A DNA stretch of 64,000 nucleotides from Gammaproteobacteria bacterium (GCA_030427085.1 JAUHXH010000005.1:310001-374000), one strand, 5' to 3'. Counted from the stretch's first letter, positions 47,439 to 58,835 are shown. The notes: generated by a model from the sequence alone, not told the origin. Program-made: numbers and translations.

Positions 47439-48443
47439 TTAAACGCTCAGAACCCGTTCGTCGTTCTTGAGGCTGGCGGGCGGCCAGTTGTCCAGGCGCA
47501 TGCCAAGGGACAGTCCGCGGGACGCCAGTACGTCCTTGATTTCTGTCAGCGACTTCTTACCCAGGTTCGGTGTTTTCAGCAGCTCTACTTCGGTGCGCTG
47601 TACCAAGTCACCAATGTAGTAGATGTTCTCTGCCTTCAGGCAGTTAGCTGAACGCACGGTCAGTTCCAGGTCGTCTACCGGACGCAACAGGATGGGATCG
47701 ACTTCGTCCTCTTCCTCGATGGCCTCGGCTTCTTTCTCGCTTTCCAGGTCCACGAACACCGCCAGCTGTTGCTGCAGGATGGTCGCGGCACGGCGAATCG
47801 CTTCTTCGGGATCGATGGTACCGTTGGTTTCCAGATCCAGAACCAGCTTGTCCAGGTCGGTGCGCTGTTCAACACGCGCGGCCTCTACCACGTAAGCAAC
47901 ACGCTGTACGGGGGAGAAAGTCGCGTCCAGCTGCAGGCGACCGATGGAGCGAGTTTCTTCTTCCGGGTTCTCGCGAGAGTCTGCCGGAGAATAGCCACGG
48001 CCACGCGCCACAGTCAGCTTCATGCTGATGTCGGAGTCACCGTTCAGGTGGCAGATCACGTGCTCGGGATTACGAATCTCGATGTCGTGGTCAACCTGGA
48101 TGTCACCGGCAGTCACGGGGCCAGCGCCGCTCTTGGTCAGCGTCAGCTCAGTGGTGTCCTTACCGTTCATTACCAGGGCGACACCCTTCAGGTTCAGCAG
48201 GATTTCGATAACGTCTTCCTGCACACCCTCGATAGCGCTGTACTCGTGGAGTACACCGTCGATCTCAACCTCGGTGATGGCGCAACCGGGCATGGAGGAC
48301 AGCAGGATACGGCGCAGGGCATTGCCCAGGGTGTGACCGAAACCACGCTCCAGCGGCTCCAGAGTCACCTGCGCACGGGTGCTGCTCTTCTCGTCAACAG
48401 TGATCACGCGCGGGGTCAAAAATTCGTTTACTGCACTCTGCAT
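47439..48443 (-). CDS. rpoA: RNA polymerase alpha subunit
   Basis: A 334-residue subunit. The N-terminal dimerisation domain (to about residue 232) includes [20 protein letters not shown], and the C-terminal domain (about 250-325: [38 protein letters not shown]) binds UP elements and activators. An acidic linker ([15 protein letters not shown]) joins them. Located in the alpha operon between rpsD and rplQ. Confidence 0.99.
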   Translation of the reverse strand: MQSAVNEFLTPRVITVDEKSSTRAQVTLEPLERGFGHTLGNALRRILLSSMPGCAITEVEIDGVLHEYSAIEGVQEDVIEILLNLKGVALVMNGKDTTELTLTKSGAGPVTAGDIQVDHDIEIRNPEHVICHLNGDSDISMKLTVARGRGYSPADSRENPEEETRSIGRLQLDATFSPVQRVAYVVEAARVEQRTDLDKLVLDLETNGTIDPEEAIRRAATILQQQLAVFVDLESEKEAEAIEEEDEVDPILLRPVDDLELTVRSANCLKAENIYYIGDLVQRTEVELLKTPNLGKKSLTEIKDVLASRGLSLGMRLDNWPPASLKNDERVLSV

Positions 48444-48481
48444 AGGAATACCCGTAGTAGTGTGTTAATCCTGAAGCTTAC

Positions 48482-49102
48482 TTACTTGGAGTAAAGTTCC
48501 ACGATCAGGTTTTCGTTGATCTCGGAGGACAGATCCAGGCGATCAGGGGCAGCTTTGAAGACCCCTTCCAGCTTGTCATTGTTCACTTCGACCCACTCGG
48601 GCTCGCCACGCTGTGCGGCCAGCGCCAGCGCAGACTGCACCCGCAGTTGCTTCTTGGCTTTCTCGCGCAGGGAGATCACGTCACCGGCTTGCACCTGGTA
48701 AGAAGCGATGTTCACTACAGCACCGTTTACCAGGATGGCTTTGTGAGCCACCAGCTGACGTGCTTCGGAACGAGTGGAACCAAAGCCCATGCGATAAACC
48801 ACGTTATCGAGGCGGGATTCCAGCAGCTTGAGCAGGTTTTCGCCGGTCGCGCCTTTCAGGCGGGCAGCTTCCTTGTAGTAGTTGCGGAACTGCTTTTCCA
48901 GTACGCCGTAGATGCGGCGAACTTTTTGCTTTTCACGCAGCTGCACACCGTAGTCAGACAGACGACCGCGACGGGCGCCGTGCTGGCCGGGAGCCGCTTC
49001 AGCTTTACATTTGCTTTCCAGAGCGCGAACACCGCTCTTCAGCATCAGATCAGTGCCCTCACGACGGGAGAGCTTGCACTTGGGACCAATATATCGTGCC
49101 AT
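48482..49102 (-). CDS. rpsD: 30S ribosomal protein S4
   Basis: A 206-residue primary 16S rRNA-binding protein. [18 protein letters not shown] begins it, and an S4 RNA-binding domain is at [31 protein letters not shown]. There is no N-terminal zinc Cys cluster, as in E. coli. In E. coli S4 represses its own operon by binding a pseudoknot in the rpsM leader; here the 100-base rpsM leader could have that role. 12 bp after rpsK, 38 bp before rpoA. Confidence 0.99.
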   Translation of the reverse strand: MARYIGPKCKLSRREGTDLMLKSGVRALESKCKAEAAPGQHGARRGRLSDYGVQLREKQKVRRIYGVLEKQFRNYYKEAARLKGATGENLLKLLESRLDNVVYRMGFGSTRSEARQLVAHKAILVNGAVVNIASYQVQAGDVISLREKAKKQLRVQSALALAAQRGEPEWVEVNNDKLEGVFKAAPDRLDLSSEINENLIVELYSK

Positions 49103-49114
49103 GTCAGTTCTCCT

Positions 49115-49507
49115 TTATACGCGACGTTTCTTGGGCGGACGGCAGCCGTTGTGCGGAATCGGCGTTACGTCAGTGATATTGGTGATTTTGTAGCCGCAGG
49201 CGTTGAGGGCACGCACGGCAGATTCACGACCCGGACCGGGGCCTTTAACCTGGACGTCCAGGTTTTTCAGACCGTATTCCTTGGCGGCTTCACCGGCGCG
49301 TTCAGCAGCAACCTGGGCTGCGAAAGGCGTGCTCTTACGTGAACCACGGAAACCGGAACCACCCGCGGTGGCCCAGCTCAGGGTGTTACCCTGGCGGTCA
49401 GTGATGGTGATGATGGTGTTGTTGAAGGAAGCGTGTACGTGCGCGATTCCATCAACGACGGTCTTGGTGACCTTTTTACGAGTGCTGCGTGCACCTGGCT
49501 TGGCCAT
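49115..49507 (-). CDS. rpsK: 30S ribosomal protein S11
   Basis: A 130-residue platform protein. [22 protein letters not shown] and [42 protein letters not shown] are the family signatures. An 86-bp gap separates it from rpsM, larger than others in the operon, and carries a small hairpin CTGCAC-CAGCGT-GTGCAG (49532-49549) of unknown role. Confidence 0.99.
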   Translation of the reverse strand: MAKPGARSTRKKVTKTVVDGIAHVHASFNNTIITITDRQGNTLSWATAGGSGFRGSRKSTPFAAQVAAERAGEAAKEYGLKNLDVQVKGPGPGRESAVRALNACGYKITNITDVTPIPHNGCRPPKKRRV

Positions 49508-49593
49508 AATTCAATCCTGTTAATATCAACACTGCACCAGCGTGTGCAGCTACACTAAACAAAGGATTCGCAATGTCCCCTGGGGGGTACTGA

Positions 49594-49950
49594 TTACTTG
49601 CGAATCGGCTTGCGCGGACCCTTGCGGGTACGAGCGTTAGTCTTGGTGCGCTGACCGCGCAGGGGCAGGCCCTTGCGGTGACGCAGGCCGCGGTTGCAGC
49701 CCAGATCCATCAGACGCTTGATGTTCATTGACACCTCACGACGCAGATCGCCTTCCACGGTCATGTCGGAAACCTGGTTACGCAGAGCGTCCATCTGGTC
49801 TTCAGACAATTCACCGATCTTGGCATCTTCTGCTACGCCAGTGACGGCACACAGGCGCTTGGCCTGGGTACGGCCAACGCCGTAGATGTAAGTCAGCGAG
49901 ATAACAGCATGCTTGTTATCTGGTATGTTGACGCCGGCAATACGAGCCAT
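49594..49950 (-). CDS. rpsM: 30S ribosomal protein S13
   Basis: A 118-residue head protein contacting tRNA and the 50S subunit. [25 protein letters not shown] at the N-terminus and [32 protein letters not shown] at the C-terminus are typical. First gene of the alpha operon, with its own promoter about 100 bp upstream; the 175-bp gap to rpmJ marks the operon boundary. Confidence 0.99.
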   Translation of the reverse strand: MARIAGVNIPDNKHAVISLTYIYGVGRTQAKRLCAVTGVAEDAKIGELSEDQMDALRNQVSDMTVEGDLRREVSMNIKRLMDLGCNRGLRHRKGLPLRGQRTKTNARTRKGPRKPIRK

Positions 49951-50053
49951 TCAACTATCTCCAATCTTTAAATTTCCGCAGAACGCGCCACAGCGCGGCC
50001 CCAAGTCACTGATTTTATTCAGTTCTTGTGGGGTCCGGTGCGAAAGGTGCGGC

Positions 50054-50082
50054 ATTCTAGCGGCATAAGCTTACAAAATCAA
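50054..50082 (-). promoter_or_regulatory. Promoter of the alpha operon (rpsM-rplQ)
   Basis: Minus-strand -35 TTGATT (50082-50077), 17-bp spacer and -10 TAGAAT (50059-50054, 5 of 6). It lies in the rpmJ-rpsM gap and leaves an approximately 95-base leader before rpsM, where S4-mediated control would act if conserved. Confidence 0.65.
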
Positions 50083-50087
50083 CCGAT

Positions 50088-50119
50088 TGTTTCCCGCAGT
50101 ATTTCACCCGCGGGAAACA
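50088..50119 (-). terminator. Hairpin after rpmJ, end of the spc operon
   Basis: A 10-bp inverted repeat TGTTTCCCGC / GCGGGAAACA with a 12-base loop, 7 bp after the rpmJ stop. Downstream on the minus strand ATCGGTTGATTTTG is only partly U-rich, so this is a weak or partial terminator placed just before the alpha promoter. Confidence 0.45.
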
Positions 50120-50125
50120 TAACCC

Positions 50126-50242
50126 TCAACCCTGGCGCTGCTTGTGACGCGGATCGCTCTCGCAGATCACGCGCACTACGCCCTTGCGACGGACTACTTT
50201 GCAGTTTCTGCAAATCTTCTTCACCGAAGCACGTACTTTCAT
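50126..50242 (-). CDS. rpmJ: 50S ribosomal protein L36 (zinc form)
   Basis: A 38-residue protein found by direct translation: [17 protein letters not shown] onward, ending RHKQRQG. Cys11, Cys14, Cys27 and His33 form the zinc ribbon of the Cys-containing L36 type. GGAGTAGG precedes the ATG by a few bases. It lies 25 bp after secY and is the last gene of the spc operon. Zinc-type L36 is replaced by a non-zinc paralogue under zinc starvation in some bacteria; no such paralogue is in the window. Confidence 0.97.
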   Translation of the reverse strand: MKVRASVKKICRNCKVVRRKGVVRVICESDPRHKQRQG

Positions 50243-50267
50243 CTTCCTACTCCTGTTACCGGCGGGC

Positions 50268-51596
50268 TCAACGAACCCGGCCGGAGCCACCATAATTTTT
50301 CAGGTTGGCCTTCTTCATCACCGAGTCGTACTGGTGAGACATCAGGTGGCTCTGCACCTGGGCCATAAAATCCATAACCACAACCACCACAATCAACAGC
50401 GAGGTACCACCCAGGTAGAAGGGAACATTCCACATCACCTGCAGGAACTGCGGCATCAGGCAGACCAGCGCAATATAGGCGGATCCGAACACTGTCAGCC
50501 GGGTCAGTACGCCGTCGATATAGTCGGCGGTAGACTTCCCGGGGCGAATACCGGGCACAAAGGCACCGGAACGCTTCAGGTTGTCAGCTACTTCCGCGGG
50601 GTTAAACATCAACGCCGTGTAGAAGAAGCAGAAGAACACAATAAACACCGTGAACAACAAGATGTTCAGCGGCTGACCAGGGCCAATGGCCACGGCCAGG
50701 TCTTGCAGCCAATCTGCGGAATCCGCAGTGCCGAACCACTGCGCGATAGACGCAGGGAACAGCAGGATGCTGCTGGCGAAAATGGCCGGGATAACACCCG
50801 CCATGTTCACCTTCAGCGGCAGGTGAGAGCTCTGCGCCTGATACTGGCGCCGGCCCTGCTGCCGCTTGGCGTAGTTCACCGTAATACGGCGCTGGCCGCG
50901 CTCGATGAACACCACCAGGTAAACCACTGCAATCGCCAGTGCCAGAATGAACAACAGCACCAGGATATTCAGTTCACCCTGCCGCGCCTGTTCCAGCGAC
51001 TGACCGATCGCCGCCGGCAAACCGGCCACGATACCGGCGAAGATCAACAGGGAGATCCCGTTGCCCACGCCCTTTTCAGTAATCTGCTCGCCCAGCCACA
51101 TCATGAACACGGCACCGGTTACCAGCGAGGTAACGGCAATCACGTAGAACATGAAGGACGTGTCATAAGACATGCCCTGGTTTGCCATGCCCACGGTCAT
51201 ACCGAAGGCCTGGATGATCGCCAACACCACCGTCAGATAACGGGTGTACTGGCTGATCTTACGGCGACCGGACTCGCCTTCTTTCTTCAGCGCCTCCAAT
51301 GACGGCGTTACCGCCGACATCAGCTGCATGATGATCGAGGCCGAAATGTAGGGCATGATGCCCAGGGCCAGGATACTCATGCGTTCCAGTGCGCCACCGG
51401 AGAACATGTTGGCCAGACCCAGGATGGTGCCCTGGTTCTGGTTAAACAGCGCCGCTAACTGGTTGGGATCAATACCCGGTACCGGGATGTGAGTCCCGAT
51501 TCGATACACAATGATCGCGAGTAAAACAAAACGAAGGCGAGCAAAAAGCTCGCCCATTCCGGCCTTGTTTACTCCGGACAGCTGCGGGTTGGCCAT
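50268..51596 (-). CDS. secY: Protein translocase subunit SecY
   Basis: A 442-residue channel subunit of the Sec translocon with ten predicted helices. [25 protein letters not shown] forms the first helix and [26 protein letters not shown] the plug/helix 2 region; [17 protein letters not shown] and the C-terminal [24 protein letters not shown] are conserved. The ATG directly abuts the rplO stop, a sign of translational coupling. Confidence 0.98.
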   Translation of the reverse strand: MANPQLSGVNKAGMGELFARLRFVLLAIIVYRIGTHIPVPGIDPNQLAALFNQNQGTILGLANMFSGGALERMSILALGIMPYISASIIMQLMSAVTPSLEALKKEGESGRRKISQYTRYLTVVLAIIQAFGMTVGMANQGMSYDTSFMFYVIAVTSLVTGAVFMMWLGEQITEKGVGNGISLLIFAGIVAGLPAAIGQSLEQARQGELNILVLLFILALAIAVVYLVVFIERGQRRITVNYAKRQQGRRQYQAQSSHLPLKVNMAGVIPAIFASSILLFPASIAQWFGTADSADWLQDLAVAIGPGQPLNILLFTVFIVFFCFFYTALMFNPAEVADNLKRSGAFVPGIRPGKSTADYIDGVLTRLTVFGSAYIALVCLMPQFLQVMWNVPFYLGGTSLLIVVVVVMDFMAQVQSHLMSHQYDSVMKKANLKNYGGSGRVR

Positions 51597-52043
51597 TTAG
51601 TCCTCGACTTTACCACCGGCTTTTTCAATCGCTTCGCGGGCACCTTTGGTGACCTTCAGCCCTTTCACGGTAACTGCTTTAGTCAGCTCACCGGACAGGA
51701 ACACGCGAGCGCGCAGGATGTTTTCTTTTACCAGGTCGGCGCTCTTCAGTGCCGCCAGGTCGATCACATCAGCTTCCACGTTGTTCAGCTCGTGCAGACG
51801 AACCTGAGCCGTGGTACGGGCGATACGCGAGGTAAAACCGTACTTGGGCAGGCGCTTCTGCAGGGGCATCTGACCACCCTCGAAACCGGGCTTCACAGTG
51901 CCGCCGGAGCGGGACTTCTGACCTTTGTGACCGCGACCAGCGGTCTTGCCCAGGCCACTACCGATGCCACGGCCAACGCGCTTGGCGGCCTTCTTGGCAC
52001 CCGGCGCGGGGCTCAGGGTGTTCAGTCGCATTACTTCAGACAT
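51597..52043 (-). CDS. rplO: 50S ribosomal protein L15
   Basis: A 148-residue protein. [44 protein letters not shown] is the family start; the encoded protein may begin four codons earlier at 52043, where GAGG lies 7 bases upstream, giving an MSEV extension. 2 bp after rpmD and immediately before secY in the spc operon. Confidence 0.98.
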   Translation of the reverse strand: MSEVMRLNTLSPAPGAKKAAKRVGRGIGSGLGKTAGRGHKGQKSRSGGTVKPGFEGGQMPLQKRLPKYGFTSRIARTTAQVRLHELNNVEADVIDLAALKSADLVKENILRARVFLSGELTKAVTVKGLKVTKGAREAIEKAGGKVED

Positions 52044-52045
52044 GT

Positions 52046-52228
52046 TTAGTCCTCGACCCGTACCAAATAGTTCACTTTGTTGATCATGCCGCGAACGGAA
52101 GGCGTATCTTCCACTTCAACGGTATGACCGATGCGACGCAGACCCAGGCCGGCAACGCACGCCTTGTGATTCTTCAGGCGACCGTTGGTGCTCTTGGTCA
52201 GCGTGACCTTGATAGTTTCCTTCGCCAT
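52046..52228 (-). CDS. rpmD: 50S ribosomal protein L30
   Basis: A 60-residue protein; [32 protein letters not shown] is characteristic of bacterial L30. Lies 19 bp after rpsE and 2 bp before rplO in the spc operon. Confidence 0.98.
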   Translation of the reverse strand: MAKETIKVTLTKSTNGRLKNHKACVAGLGLRRIGHTVEVEDTPSVRGMINKVNYLVRVED

Positions 52229-52247
52229 TTCGCTCAGGCCTCAATAA

Positions 52248-52760
52248 TCAGTTCAGAATTTCTTCGACGGACTTGCCACGCTTGGCAGCCACGTCTTCCG
52301 GCGCGCACATGTCGCGCAGGCCGTTGAAAGTTGCACGAACCACGTTCACCGGATTGGTGGAGCCGTAGCACTTGGCCAGTACGTTGTGTACGCCGGCAAT
52401 TTCCAGCACAGCACGCATCGCACCACCGGCGATTACACCGGTACCTTCAGAAGCCGGCTGCATGTACACCTTGGAAGCGCCGTGACGGGCCTTCACCGGG
52501 TACTGGATAGTGCCGTTGTCCAGCTCTACCTGGATCATGTTGCGGCGGGCAGCTTCCATGGCTTTCTGGATAGCGACAGGCACTTCACGCGCCTTACCGC
52601 GGCCAAAGCCAACCTTGCCATTGCCGTCGCCGACTACAGTCAGGGCAGTGAAACCGAAAATACGGCCACCCTTGACCACTTTGGCTACACGGTTAACCTG
52701 GACCAGTTTTTCCTGGAGGTCGCCGTCGGCCTGCTGCTTTTTCTGCTCGTTAAACGCCAT
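52248..52760 (-). CDS. rpsE: 30S ribosomal protein S5
   Basis: A 170-residue protein important for decoding accuracy. The double-stranded RNA-binding-like N-domain holds [32 protein letters not shown], and the C-domain [43 protein letters not shown]. Ten bp after rplR. Confidence 0.99.
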   Translation of the reverse strand: MAFNEQKKQQADGDLQEKLVQVNRVAKVVKGGRIFGFTALTVVGDGNGKVGFGRGKAREVPVAIQKAMEAARRNMIQVELDNGTIQYPVKARHGASKVYMQPASEGTGVIAGGAMRAVLEIAGVHNVLAKCYGSTNPVNVVRATFNGLRDMCAPEDVAAKRGKSVEEILN

Positions 52761-52770
52761 AACCTAACCT

Positions 52771-53121
52771 TTAGAATTCCAGTCCATTTTCACGGGCTGC
52801 GTCGGCCAGGGCCTTGATGCGTCCGTGGTACTTGTAACCGGCACGATCGAAAGCAACTTTCTCGATGCCGGCAGCCTTGGCGCGCTCGGCAACCAGTTTG
52901 CCAACAGCGGCAGCCGCGTCGGTGTTACCGGTCGCTCCACTGCGCAGGTCCTTGTCCAAAGTAGAGGCGGCAGCCAGTACCTTGTCGCCCTCGGGGGCGA
53001 GAACCTGGGCATAGATATGCCGGGGTGTGCGGTGAACGCTCAGACGATTAACGCCGAGGGTCCGCATGCGGGCGCGAGCGCGACGGGCGCGACGCAACCG
53101 TGAATCATTCTTGGCACTCAT
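52771..53121 (-). CDS. rplR: 50S ribosomal protein L18
   Basis: A 116-residue 5S rRNA-binding protein. [33 protein letters not shown] and the C-terminal [26 protein letters not shown] are typical. 13 bp after rplF. Confidence 0.99.
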   Translation of the reverse strand: MSAKNDSRLRRARRARARMRTLGVNRLSVHRTPRHIYAQVLAPEGDKVLAAASTLDKDLRSGATGNTDAAAAVGKLVAERAKAAGIEKVAFDRAGYKYHGRIKALADAARENGLEF

Positions 53122-53134
53122 AACCTTCTACCTA

Positions 53135-53662
53135 CTACTTTTTCTTGGCTTCTTTACGACGAACGTACTCGTCGGCGTAACGAACACCTTTACCCTTGTA
53201 AGGCTCGGGCGGACGGAAACTGCGGATCTCTGCAGCTGCCTGGCCCACGGCCTGCTTATCGATACCTTTGACAACGATCTCGGTCTGGGTCGGCGTTTCC
53301 GCTTCCACACCTTCGGGCAGCTCGTAGTCAACAGGGTGGGACAAGCCCAGTGTCAGGTTGACAGTCTTGCCGGAAGCCTTGGCACGGTAACCAACACCGT
53401 TCAGTACCAGCTTCTTCTCCCAGCCTTCGCTGACGCCAATAACCATGTTGTTCAGCAGCGCACGAGTGGTACCGGCCATGGCCTTAACCTTGTCGTCGCC
53501 GTAAGCGATGGTCAGAACGTTGTCATCCTGGTTTACCTCTACACCGTCGGAGAGAACGATATCCAGGGTACCTTTACCGCCCTTGACAGTCAGGTTCCGG
53601 CCATCGATCTTGACTTCGACGCCGCTCGGCAGATTTACCGGATTATTTGCGACTCTAGACAT
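53135..53662 (-). CDS. rplF: 50S ribosomal protein L6
   Basis: A 175-residue two-domain protein near the factor-binding site. [21 protein letters not shown] begins it and [25 protein letters not shown] ends it, both conserved. 23 bp after rpsH. Confidence 0.99.
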   Translation of the reverse strand: MSRVANNPVNLPSGVEVKIDGRNLTVKGGKGTLDIVLSDGVEVNQDDNVLTIAYGDDKVKAMAGTTRALLNNMVIGVSEGWEKKLVLNGVGYRAKASGKTVNLTLGLSHPVDYELPEGVEAETPTQTEIVVKGIDKQAVGQAAAEIRSFRPPEPYKGKGVRYADEYVRRKEAKKK

Positions 53663-53685
53663 TTCGAATGCTCTTCAATAAAACT

Positions 53686-54081
53686 TTAGAAAACGGTGCA
53701 AAGCACTTCGCCACCAACACCGGCAGCACGTGCAGCGCGATCAGTCATCACACCTTTAGAGGTGGAAACGATCGCCACACCCAGCCCACCGCGAACGGAG
53801 GGCATCTCGTCTTTGCCAGCGTAGCTGCGCAGACCAGGACGGCTAACGCGGTCGATCTCGGCGATCACCGGCTTGCCCTGGTAGTACTTCAGCTGGACGA
53901 CAAGACGCTGCTTGCCTTCCTGTACATCGGCAGAGAAATCTTCGATGTAGCCTTCTTCCTTCAGCACGCCAGCAACAGCCGCTTTCAGCTTGGAGCCGGG
54001 CATGTTAACGCTGGTCTTACCCGCCATCTGAGCGTTGCGGATGCGGGTCAGCATATCTGACAGGGGATCTTGCATACTCAT
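53686..54081 (-). CDS. rpsH: 30S ribosomal protein S8
   Basis: A 131-residue primary 16S rRNA binder. [21 protein letters not shown] and [16 protein letters not shown]-like [30 protein letters not shown] are conserved. In E. coli S8 represses the spc operon by binding near rplE; the same gene order here makes that possible. 31 bp after rpsN. Confidence 0.99.
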   Translation of the reverse strand: MSMQDPLSDMLTRIRNAQMAGKTSVNMPGSKLKAAVAGVLKEEGYIEDFSADVQEGKQRLVVQLKYYQGKPVIAEIDRVSRPGLRSYAGKDEMPSVRGGLGVAIVSTSKGVMTDRAARAAGVGGEVLCTVF

Positions 54082-54112
54082 AATCTATCTACTCTCTTTA
54101 ACCCGCTGGTAG

Positions 54113-54418
54113 TTACCAGCTGGACTTAACCAGGCCAGGTACATCACCGCGCATGGCTGCTTCACGCAGCTTGTTACGGCACAGACCGAACTTGCGATAT
54201 ACAGCGTGCGGACGACCGGTCACCTGACAGCGACGCTGCTGGCGAGTGGGGCTGGCATCACGGGGCAGCTTCTGCAGCTTTACCTGTGCATCCCACTTGT
54301 CGTCGTCTGAAGCGTTCTGATCCTGCAGAATCGCTTTCAGGGCCGCACGCTTTTCAGCAAACTTGGCGACTGTGCGAGCACGCTTGTGCTCACGCGCAAT
54401 CATGGATTTCTTAGCCAT
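54113..54418 (-). CDS. rpsN: 30S ribosomal protein S14 (zinc-free form)
   Basis: A 101-residue protein of the long, Cys-minus S14 type: it lacks the CxxC pairs of the short zinc form, and ends [39 protein letters not shown]. 12 bp after rplE. Confidence 0.98.
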   Translation of the reverse strand: MAKKSMIAREHKRARTVAKFAEKRAALKAILQDQNASDDDKWDAQVKLQKLPRDASPTRQQRRCQVTGRPHAVYRKFGLCRNKLREAAMRGDVPGLVKSSW

Positions 54419-54430
54419 CTATTAAGCCTC

Positions 54431-54970
54431 TTAACTCTTCAGGGGGAAGTTGAAAGCGCGCAGCAGGGCACGACCTTCATCATCCGTACGAGCGGTGGTG
54501 GTAATGGTGATATCCATACCGCGCAGGGCATCCACCTGGTCGTACTCAATTTCCGGGAAAATGATCTGCTCGGTAACACCCATGGCAAAGTTGCCGCGAC
54601 CGTCGAAAGACTTCGGGCTGATGCCGCGGAAGTCACGAATACGCGGGATCGCGATGCTGATCAGGCGCTCCAGGAATTCGTACATGCGGTCGGAACGCAG
54701 GGTTACCTTGCAACCGATGGGCCAGCCATCACGCACTTTAAAGCCTGCAATGGATTTGCGCGCCTTGGTGACCACGACCTTCTGGCCGGAGATCTTTTCC
54801 ATGTCGGCGACTGCATTTTCCAGCACCTTTTTGTCACCCAGGGCTTCACCTACACCCATGTTCAGGGTGATCTTGGTGATGCGGGGAACTTCCATCACGT
54901 TCTCGAGACCCAGCTCTTCTTTAAGCTTGGGCGCGATCTCGTTTTTGTACTTGTCTTTCAGCGTTGCCAT
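54431..54970 (-). CDS. rplE: 50S ribosomal protein L5
   Basis: A 179-residue 5S rRNA-binding protein of the central protuberance. [34 protein letters not shown] and [33 protein letters not shown] are conserved. 32 bp after rplX. Confidence 0.99.
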   Translation of the reverse strand: MATLKDKYKNEIAPKLKEELGLENVMEVPRITKITLNMGVGEALGDKKVLENAVADMEKISGQKVVVTKARKSIAGFKVRDGWPIGCKVTLRSDRMYEFLERLISIAIPRIRDFRGISPKSFDGRGNFAMGVTEQIIFPEIEYDQVDALRGMDITITTTARTDDEGRALLRAFNFPLKS

Positions 54971-55002
54971 TTTCTTTACCTGTCAACTCGTCAGCCGCTG
55001 GC

Positions 55003-55317
55003 TTAAGAGCCAATCACCTCGCCACTGGACTTGTAGATACGCACTTTGGTATCGCCGTCCACTTTGAAACCTACACGGTCAGCCTTGTTGGTGCCGGGAT
55101 TGAAGATCGCCACGTTGGAAACCTGGATGGGCGCTTCTTTCTCGACAATGCCACCGGCCACACCCATTTGCGGGTTGGGCTTAGTGTGCTTCTTGACCAT
55201 GTTGATGCCGGATACGATTACACGATCGTTTTCCAACACCTTACGAACCTTGCCGCGCTTACCCTTGTCCTTGCCGGCCAGGATAATCACTTCGTCATCA
55301 CGCTTGATCTTCAACAT
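55003..55317 (-). CDS. rplX: 50S ribosomal protein L24
   Basis: A 104-residue assembly-initiator protein. [23 protein letters not shown] is the KOW motif; the remainder ([26 protein letters not shown]) is typical. 21 bp after rplN. Confidence 0.99.
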   Translation of the reverse strand: MLKIKRDDEVIILAGKDKGKRGKVRKVLENDRVIVSGINMVKKHTKPNPQMGVAGGIVEKEAPIQVSNVAIFNPGTNKADRVGFKVDGDTKVRIYKSSGEVIGS

Positions 55318-55338
55318 TTGTCTATCCTCTCCCCGGCC

Positions 55339-55707
55339 TTAAATTACTTCAGGCGCCAGGGAAATAATCTTCATGAACTTCTCACCGCGCAGCTCACGAG
55401 TTACCGGGCCAAAGATACGAGTACCGATGGGCGCTTCCTGCGTGTTCAGCAGAACCGCGGCGTTGTCATCGAACTTGATCAGGGAGCCGTCCTGACGACG
55501 AACACCCTTCTTGGTGCGAACCACAACAGCGGTCATCACCTGGCCTTTCTTCACTTTGCCGCGGGGAATCGCTTCCTTAACGGTAACCTTGATCAGGTCA
55601 CCAACCCGGGCGTAACGGCGCTTAGAACCACCGAGCACCTTGATGCACATAACGCGGCGGGCGCCGGAGTTATCGGCGACTTCCAAATACGACTGTGTCT
55701 GAATCAT
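55339..55707 (-). CDS. rplN: 50S ribosomal protein L14
   Basis: A 122-residue protein at the intersubunit face. [33 protein letters not shown] is nearly invariant. First gene of the classical spc operon; only 39 bp separates it from rpsQ and no promoter is evident there, so S10 and spc genes may be cotranscribed. Confidence 0.99.
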   Translation of the reverse strand: MIQTQSYLEVADNSGARRVMCIKVLGGSKRRYARVGDLIKVTVKEAIPRGKVKKGQVMTAVVVRTKKGVRRQDGSLIKFDDNAAVLLNTQEAPIGTRIFGPVTRELRGEKFMKIISLAPEVI

Positions 55708-55746
55708 GTTTTACTCCAAACTGCGGCCGTGGCCGCAAATACGCAC

Positions 55747-56010
55747 TTATACCTGGGTGGCGCTCTCAACGACTTCCAGCAGTTTCCAGCTCTTGCTCTT
55801 GGAAAGCGGACGCGTTTCAGCCACGGTTACGGTATCGCCGATACCGCACTGGTTGTTCTCGTCGTGAGCATGGATCTTGGAAGACCGGGTGATGTACTTG
55901 CCATACACCGGGTGCTTCACACGACGCTCCACCAATACGGTGATGGTCTTATCCATTTTGTTGCTCACTACTTTGCCGGTAGCGGTGCGGCTGCTGTTCT
56001 CTGCTGACAT
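55747..56010 (-). CDS. rpsQ: 30S ribosomal protein S17
   Basis: An 87-residue OB-fold 16S rRNA-binding protein. [29 protein letters not shown] is conserved. 2 bp after rpmC; last gene of the S10 operon. Confidence 0.98.
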   Translation of the reverse strand: MSAENSSRTATGKVVSNKMDKTITVLVERRVKHPVYGKYITRSSKIHAHDENNQCGIGDTVTVAETRPLSKSKSWKLLEVVESATQV

Positions 56011-56012
56011 AC

Positions 56013-56204
56013 TCAGTTACCTGCTTTCTCGTTGAGCACAGTCTTTACACGTGCAATGTCGCGCTGGTTCTGCTGCAGCAGGTGGGTTTGACCCAGCTGG
56101 CCAGTGGCCTTCTGCATGCGCAGCTTGAACTGCTCTTCACGCAGTGAGAGCAGATCCTTGTTCAGGTCCTCGGCGGACTTCTCACGCAATTCGTTAGCTT
56201 TCAT
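56013..56204 (-). CDS. rpmC: 50S ribosomal protein L29
   Basis: A 63-residue helical hairpin protein at the tunnel exit. [37 protein letters not shown] is typical. The ATG at 56204 overlaps the rplP stop (TGATG), giving translational coupling; a GTG one codon earlier is a less likely start. Confidence 0.97.
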   Translation of the reverse strand: MKANELREKSAEDLNKDLLSLREEQFKLRMQKATGQLGQTHLLQQNQRDIARVKTVLNEKAGN

Positions 56205-56617
56205 CACATCACCGACCGTTTCACAAATGTGGTTGCAACCGGGATTTTTGCTGCTGCCAGGGAGAACGCTTCACGCGCCAGCTCCTCGGAAACACCTTGC
56301 ACTTCATACAGCACCTTGCCGGGCTGGATCTGTGCTACCCAGTATTCAACGTTACCTTTACCCTTACCCTGACGAACTTCCAACGGCTTGCCAGTGATCG
56401 GCTTGTCGGGGAATACCCGAATCCAGATCTTGCCGCCACGTTTGATGTGACGGGTCATGGCACGACGGGCCGCTTCGATTTGACGCGCGGTGATGCGACC
56501 GCGGCCAGTGGCCTTCAGACCAAACTCGCCGAAGCTGACCTTGCTGCCGCGATGGGCCAGACCGCGATTGCGGCCCTTTTGGGTCTTTCTGAATTTTGTA
56601 CGCTTTGGTTGTAGCAT
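56204..56617 (-). CDS. rplP: 50S ribosomal protein L16
   Basis: A 137-residue protein near the A-site t[27 protein letters not shown] and [33 protein letters not shown] are conserved; the latter carries the arginine that is hydroxylated by YcfD in E. coli. 11 bp after rpsC. Confidence 0.99.
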   Translation of the reverse strand: MLQPKRTKFRKTQKGRNRGLAHRGSKVSFGEFGLKATGRGRITARQIEAARRAMTRHIKRGGKIWIRVFPDKPITGKPLEVRQGKGKGNVEYWVAQIQPGKVLYEVQGVSEELAREAFSLAAAKIPVATTFVKRSVM

Positions 56618-56628
56618 CTGCGTAACCC

Positions 56629-57300
56629 TTAGTTAGTAGCTGTCTTCTTGGCGCTTTCGCCCTGGTCTTCAGTGCCCAGAACCTCGCCTTTGAAAATCCA
56701 AACTTTTACACCGATGATACCGTAAGTGGTTGAGGCTTCATAAGTGGCGTAGTCGATGTCGGCACGCAGTGTGTGCAGAGGTACACGACCTTCGCGGTAC
56801 CACTCGGAGCGAGCGATTTCCGCACCACCCAGACGACCACCTACCTGCACTTTCACACCTTCGGCGCCCTGACGCATGGCGTTCTGTACCACGCGCTTCA
56901 TAGCGCGACGGAACATAACGCGACGCTCCAGCTGCTGGGCAACGTTTTGTGCAACCAGCTTGGCGTCCAGATCCGGCTTGCGGATCTCTTCGATGTTGAT
57001 GTGTACCGGTACACCCATTTTCTCGGACAGAACCTTGCGCAGCTTGTCCACGTCCTCACCCTTCTTGCCGATGACAATGCCAGGGCGGGCAGTGTGGATA
57101 GTGATGCGTGCAGTCTGTGCGGGACGCTCGATGACAACGCGGCTCACAGAAGCGTGCTCCAGCGCCTTTTCGATGTACTCGCGCACCTCCAGGTCAGTAA
57201 TCAACTGCTTGGAGTAGTTCTTGCTATCCGCGTACCAGACCGAGTTGTGGTCTTTGACGATACCGAGGCGGATGCCGATGGGATGTACTTTCTGACCCAT
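56629..57300 (-). CDS. rpsC: 30S ribosomal protein S3
   Basis: A 223-residue mRNA-entry protein. [24 protein letters not shown] starts it; the KH domain holds [15 protein letters not shown], and [35 protein letters not shown] is the C-domain. 19 bp after rplV. Confidence 0.99.
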   Translation of the reverse strand: MGQKVHPIGIRLGIVKDHNSVWYADSKNYSKQLITDLEVREYIEKALEHASVSRVVIERPAQTARITIHTARPGIVIGKKGEDVDKLRKVLSEKMGVPVHINIEEIRKPDLDAKLVAQNVAQQLERRVMFRRAMKRVVQNAMRQGAEGVKVQVGGRLGGAEIARSEWYREGRVPLHTLRADIDYATYEASTTYGIIGVKVWIFKGEVLGTEDQGESAKKTATN

Positions 57301-57319
57301 TTGGTCTTCTCCTAAACTC

Positions 57320-57658
57320 TTAGCCTTCGCCGTCGGCGACTTTAACGGTGATATGACAGGAGCGCTTCAAAATGCGGTCCGCACGGCCTTTGGCACGCGG
57401 GCGCAGACGCTTCATGGTCATACCTTCGTCTACATAGATGCTGGACACTTTCAGCTCATCCACGTCAGCGCCTTCGTTGTTCTCGGCGTTGGCGATGGCG
57501 CTGTTCAGCACCTTCTTAACAATGTGGGCCGCTTTCTTGGGGCTGAACTCCAACAGGTTCAGCGCCTCTTCCACCTGCATGCCACGAACCTGGTCAGCAA
57601 CCAGACGGGCTTTCTGGGCGGAGATGCGGGCACCTTTCAGCTTTGCTGCAACTTCCAT
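57320..57658 (-). CDS. rplV: 50S ribosomal protein L22
   Basis: A 112-residue tunnel protein. [23 protein letters not shown] at the start and the extended loop [21 protein letters not shown] that reaches into the tunnel are both present. 27 bp after rpsS. Confidence 0.98.
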   Translation of the reverse strand: MEVAAKLKGARISAQKARLVADQVRGMQVEEALNLLEFSPKKAAHIVKKVLNSAIANAENNEGADVDELKVSSIYVDEGMTMKRLRPRAKGRADRILKRSCHITVKVADGEG

Positions 57659-57685
57659 TTCCTAAACCTCAGTCTTCAGGCGCGC

Positions 57686-57961
57686 TTAGCGGCGCGCCTT
57701 CTTGTCTACGATATGGCCCTTGAAGGTACGAGTTACAGCGAACTCACCCAGCTTGTGACCCACCATGTCTTCGTTGATCAGGATGGGCACGTGTTGGCGA
57801 CCGTTATGCACGGCAATAGTCAGACCAACCATATCCGGTGAAACCATTGAACGGCGCGACCAGGTCTTGATCGGACGACGATCGTTGCTCTCGAGCGCGG
57901 CTTCAACTTTCTTCATCAAGTGAAGGTCGATAAAGGGACCTTTCTTCAGTGAACGCGGCAC
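57686..57961 (-). CDS. rpsS: 30S ribosomal protein S19
   Basis: A 91-residue head protein. [23 protein letters not shown] and [28 protein letters not shown] are diagnostic. 32 bp after rplB. Confidence 0.99.
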   Translation of the reverse strand: MPRSLKKGPFIDLHLMKKVEAALESNDRRPIKTWSRRSMVSPDMVGLTIAVHNGRQHVPILINEDMVGHKLGEFAVTRTFKGHIVDKKARR

Positions 57962-57993
57962 AATCTCTTCCTCAATTTCCAGGTACTAAACCG

Positions 57994-58821
57994 TTACTTC
58001 TTACCACGACGGCGCACAATCAACTTGTCCGTACGCTTGTTCTTACGGGTCTTGAAGCCCTTGGTGGGAGTACCCCAGGGGCTAACCGGGTGACGACCAC
58101 CAGAGGTACGACCTTCACCACCACCATGGGGGTGATCCACCGGGTTCATGGCCACACCGCGAACGGTGGGACGCACACCGCGCCAGCGCGCAGCACCCGC
58201 TTTACCCAACTTGCGCAGGCTGTGCTCAGAGTTGGATACCTCACCCAAAGTGGCGCGGCAATCCGCCAGCACTTTGCGCATCTCGCCGGAGCGCAGACGC
58301 AGGGTCGCGTATTGACCCTCGCGAGCCACCAGCTGAACAGAAGCACCTGCAGAACGCGCCATTTGCGCACCCTTGCCAGGCTTCAGCTCGATACCGTGAA
58401 CCACGCTACCAACCGGGATGTTGCGCAGCGGCAAACAGTTACCGGTTTTGATCGGCGCAGCGGAGCCGGACTGCAGCACGTCGCCAGCCTGCACGCCCTT
58501 GGGCGCGATGATGTAGCGGCGCTCACCATCGGCGTATAACAGCAGCGCGATGTTCGCGGTGCGGTTGGGATCGTATTCCAGACGCTCAACTTTGGCCTGG
58601 ATGCCATCCTTGTTGCGCTTGAAGTCGATGACACGGTAGTGCTGCTTGTGACCACCACCGATGTGACGAGTGGTGATACGACCGTTGTTGTTACGACCAC
58701 CGCTCTTGGACTTCTTCTCCAGCAGCGGCTTGTGCGGCGCACCCTTGTGCAGGTCATCACTGACCACACGGACGACGTGACGGCGACCGGGCGAAGTGGG
58801 TTTACTCTTCAGAACTGCCAT
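57994..58821 (-). CDS. rplB: 50S ribosomal protein L2
   Basis: A 275-residue protein essential for the peptidyl transferase centre. [18 protein letters not shown], the central OB/SH3-like part and [31 protein letters not shown] with the key histidine are present. 14 bp after rplW. Confidence 0.99.
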   Translation of the reverse strand: MAVLKSKPTSPGRRHVVRVVSDDLHKGAPHKPLLEKKSKSGGRNNNGRITTRHIGGGHKQHYRVIDFKRNKDGIQAKVERLEYDPNRTANIALLLYADGERRYIIAPKGVQAGDVLQSGSAAPIKTGNCLPLRNIPVGSVVHGIELKPGKGAQMARSAGASVQLVAREGQYATLRLRSGEMRKVLADCRATLGEVSNSEHSLRKLGKAGAARWRGVRPTVRGVAMNPVDHPHGGGEGRTSGGRHPVSPWGTPTKGFKTRKNKRTDKLIVRRRGKK

Positions 58822-58835
58822 TTTGAACCGACTCC

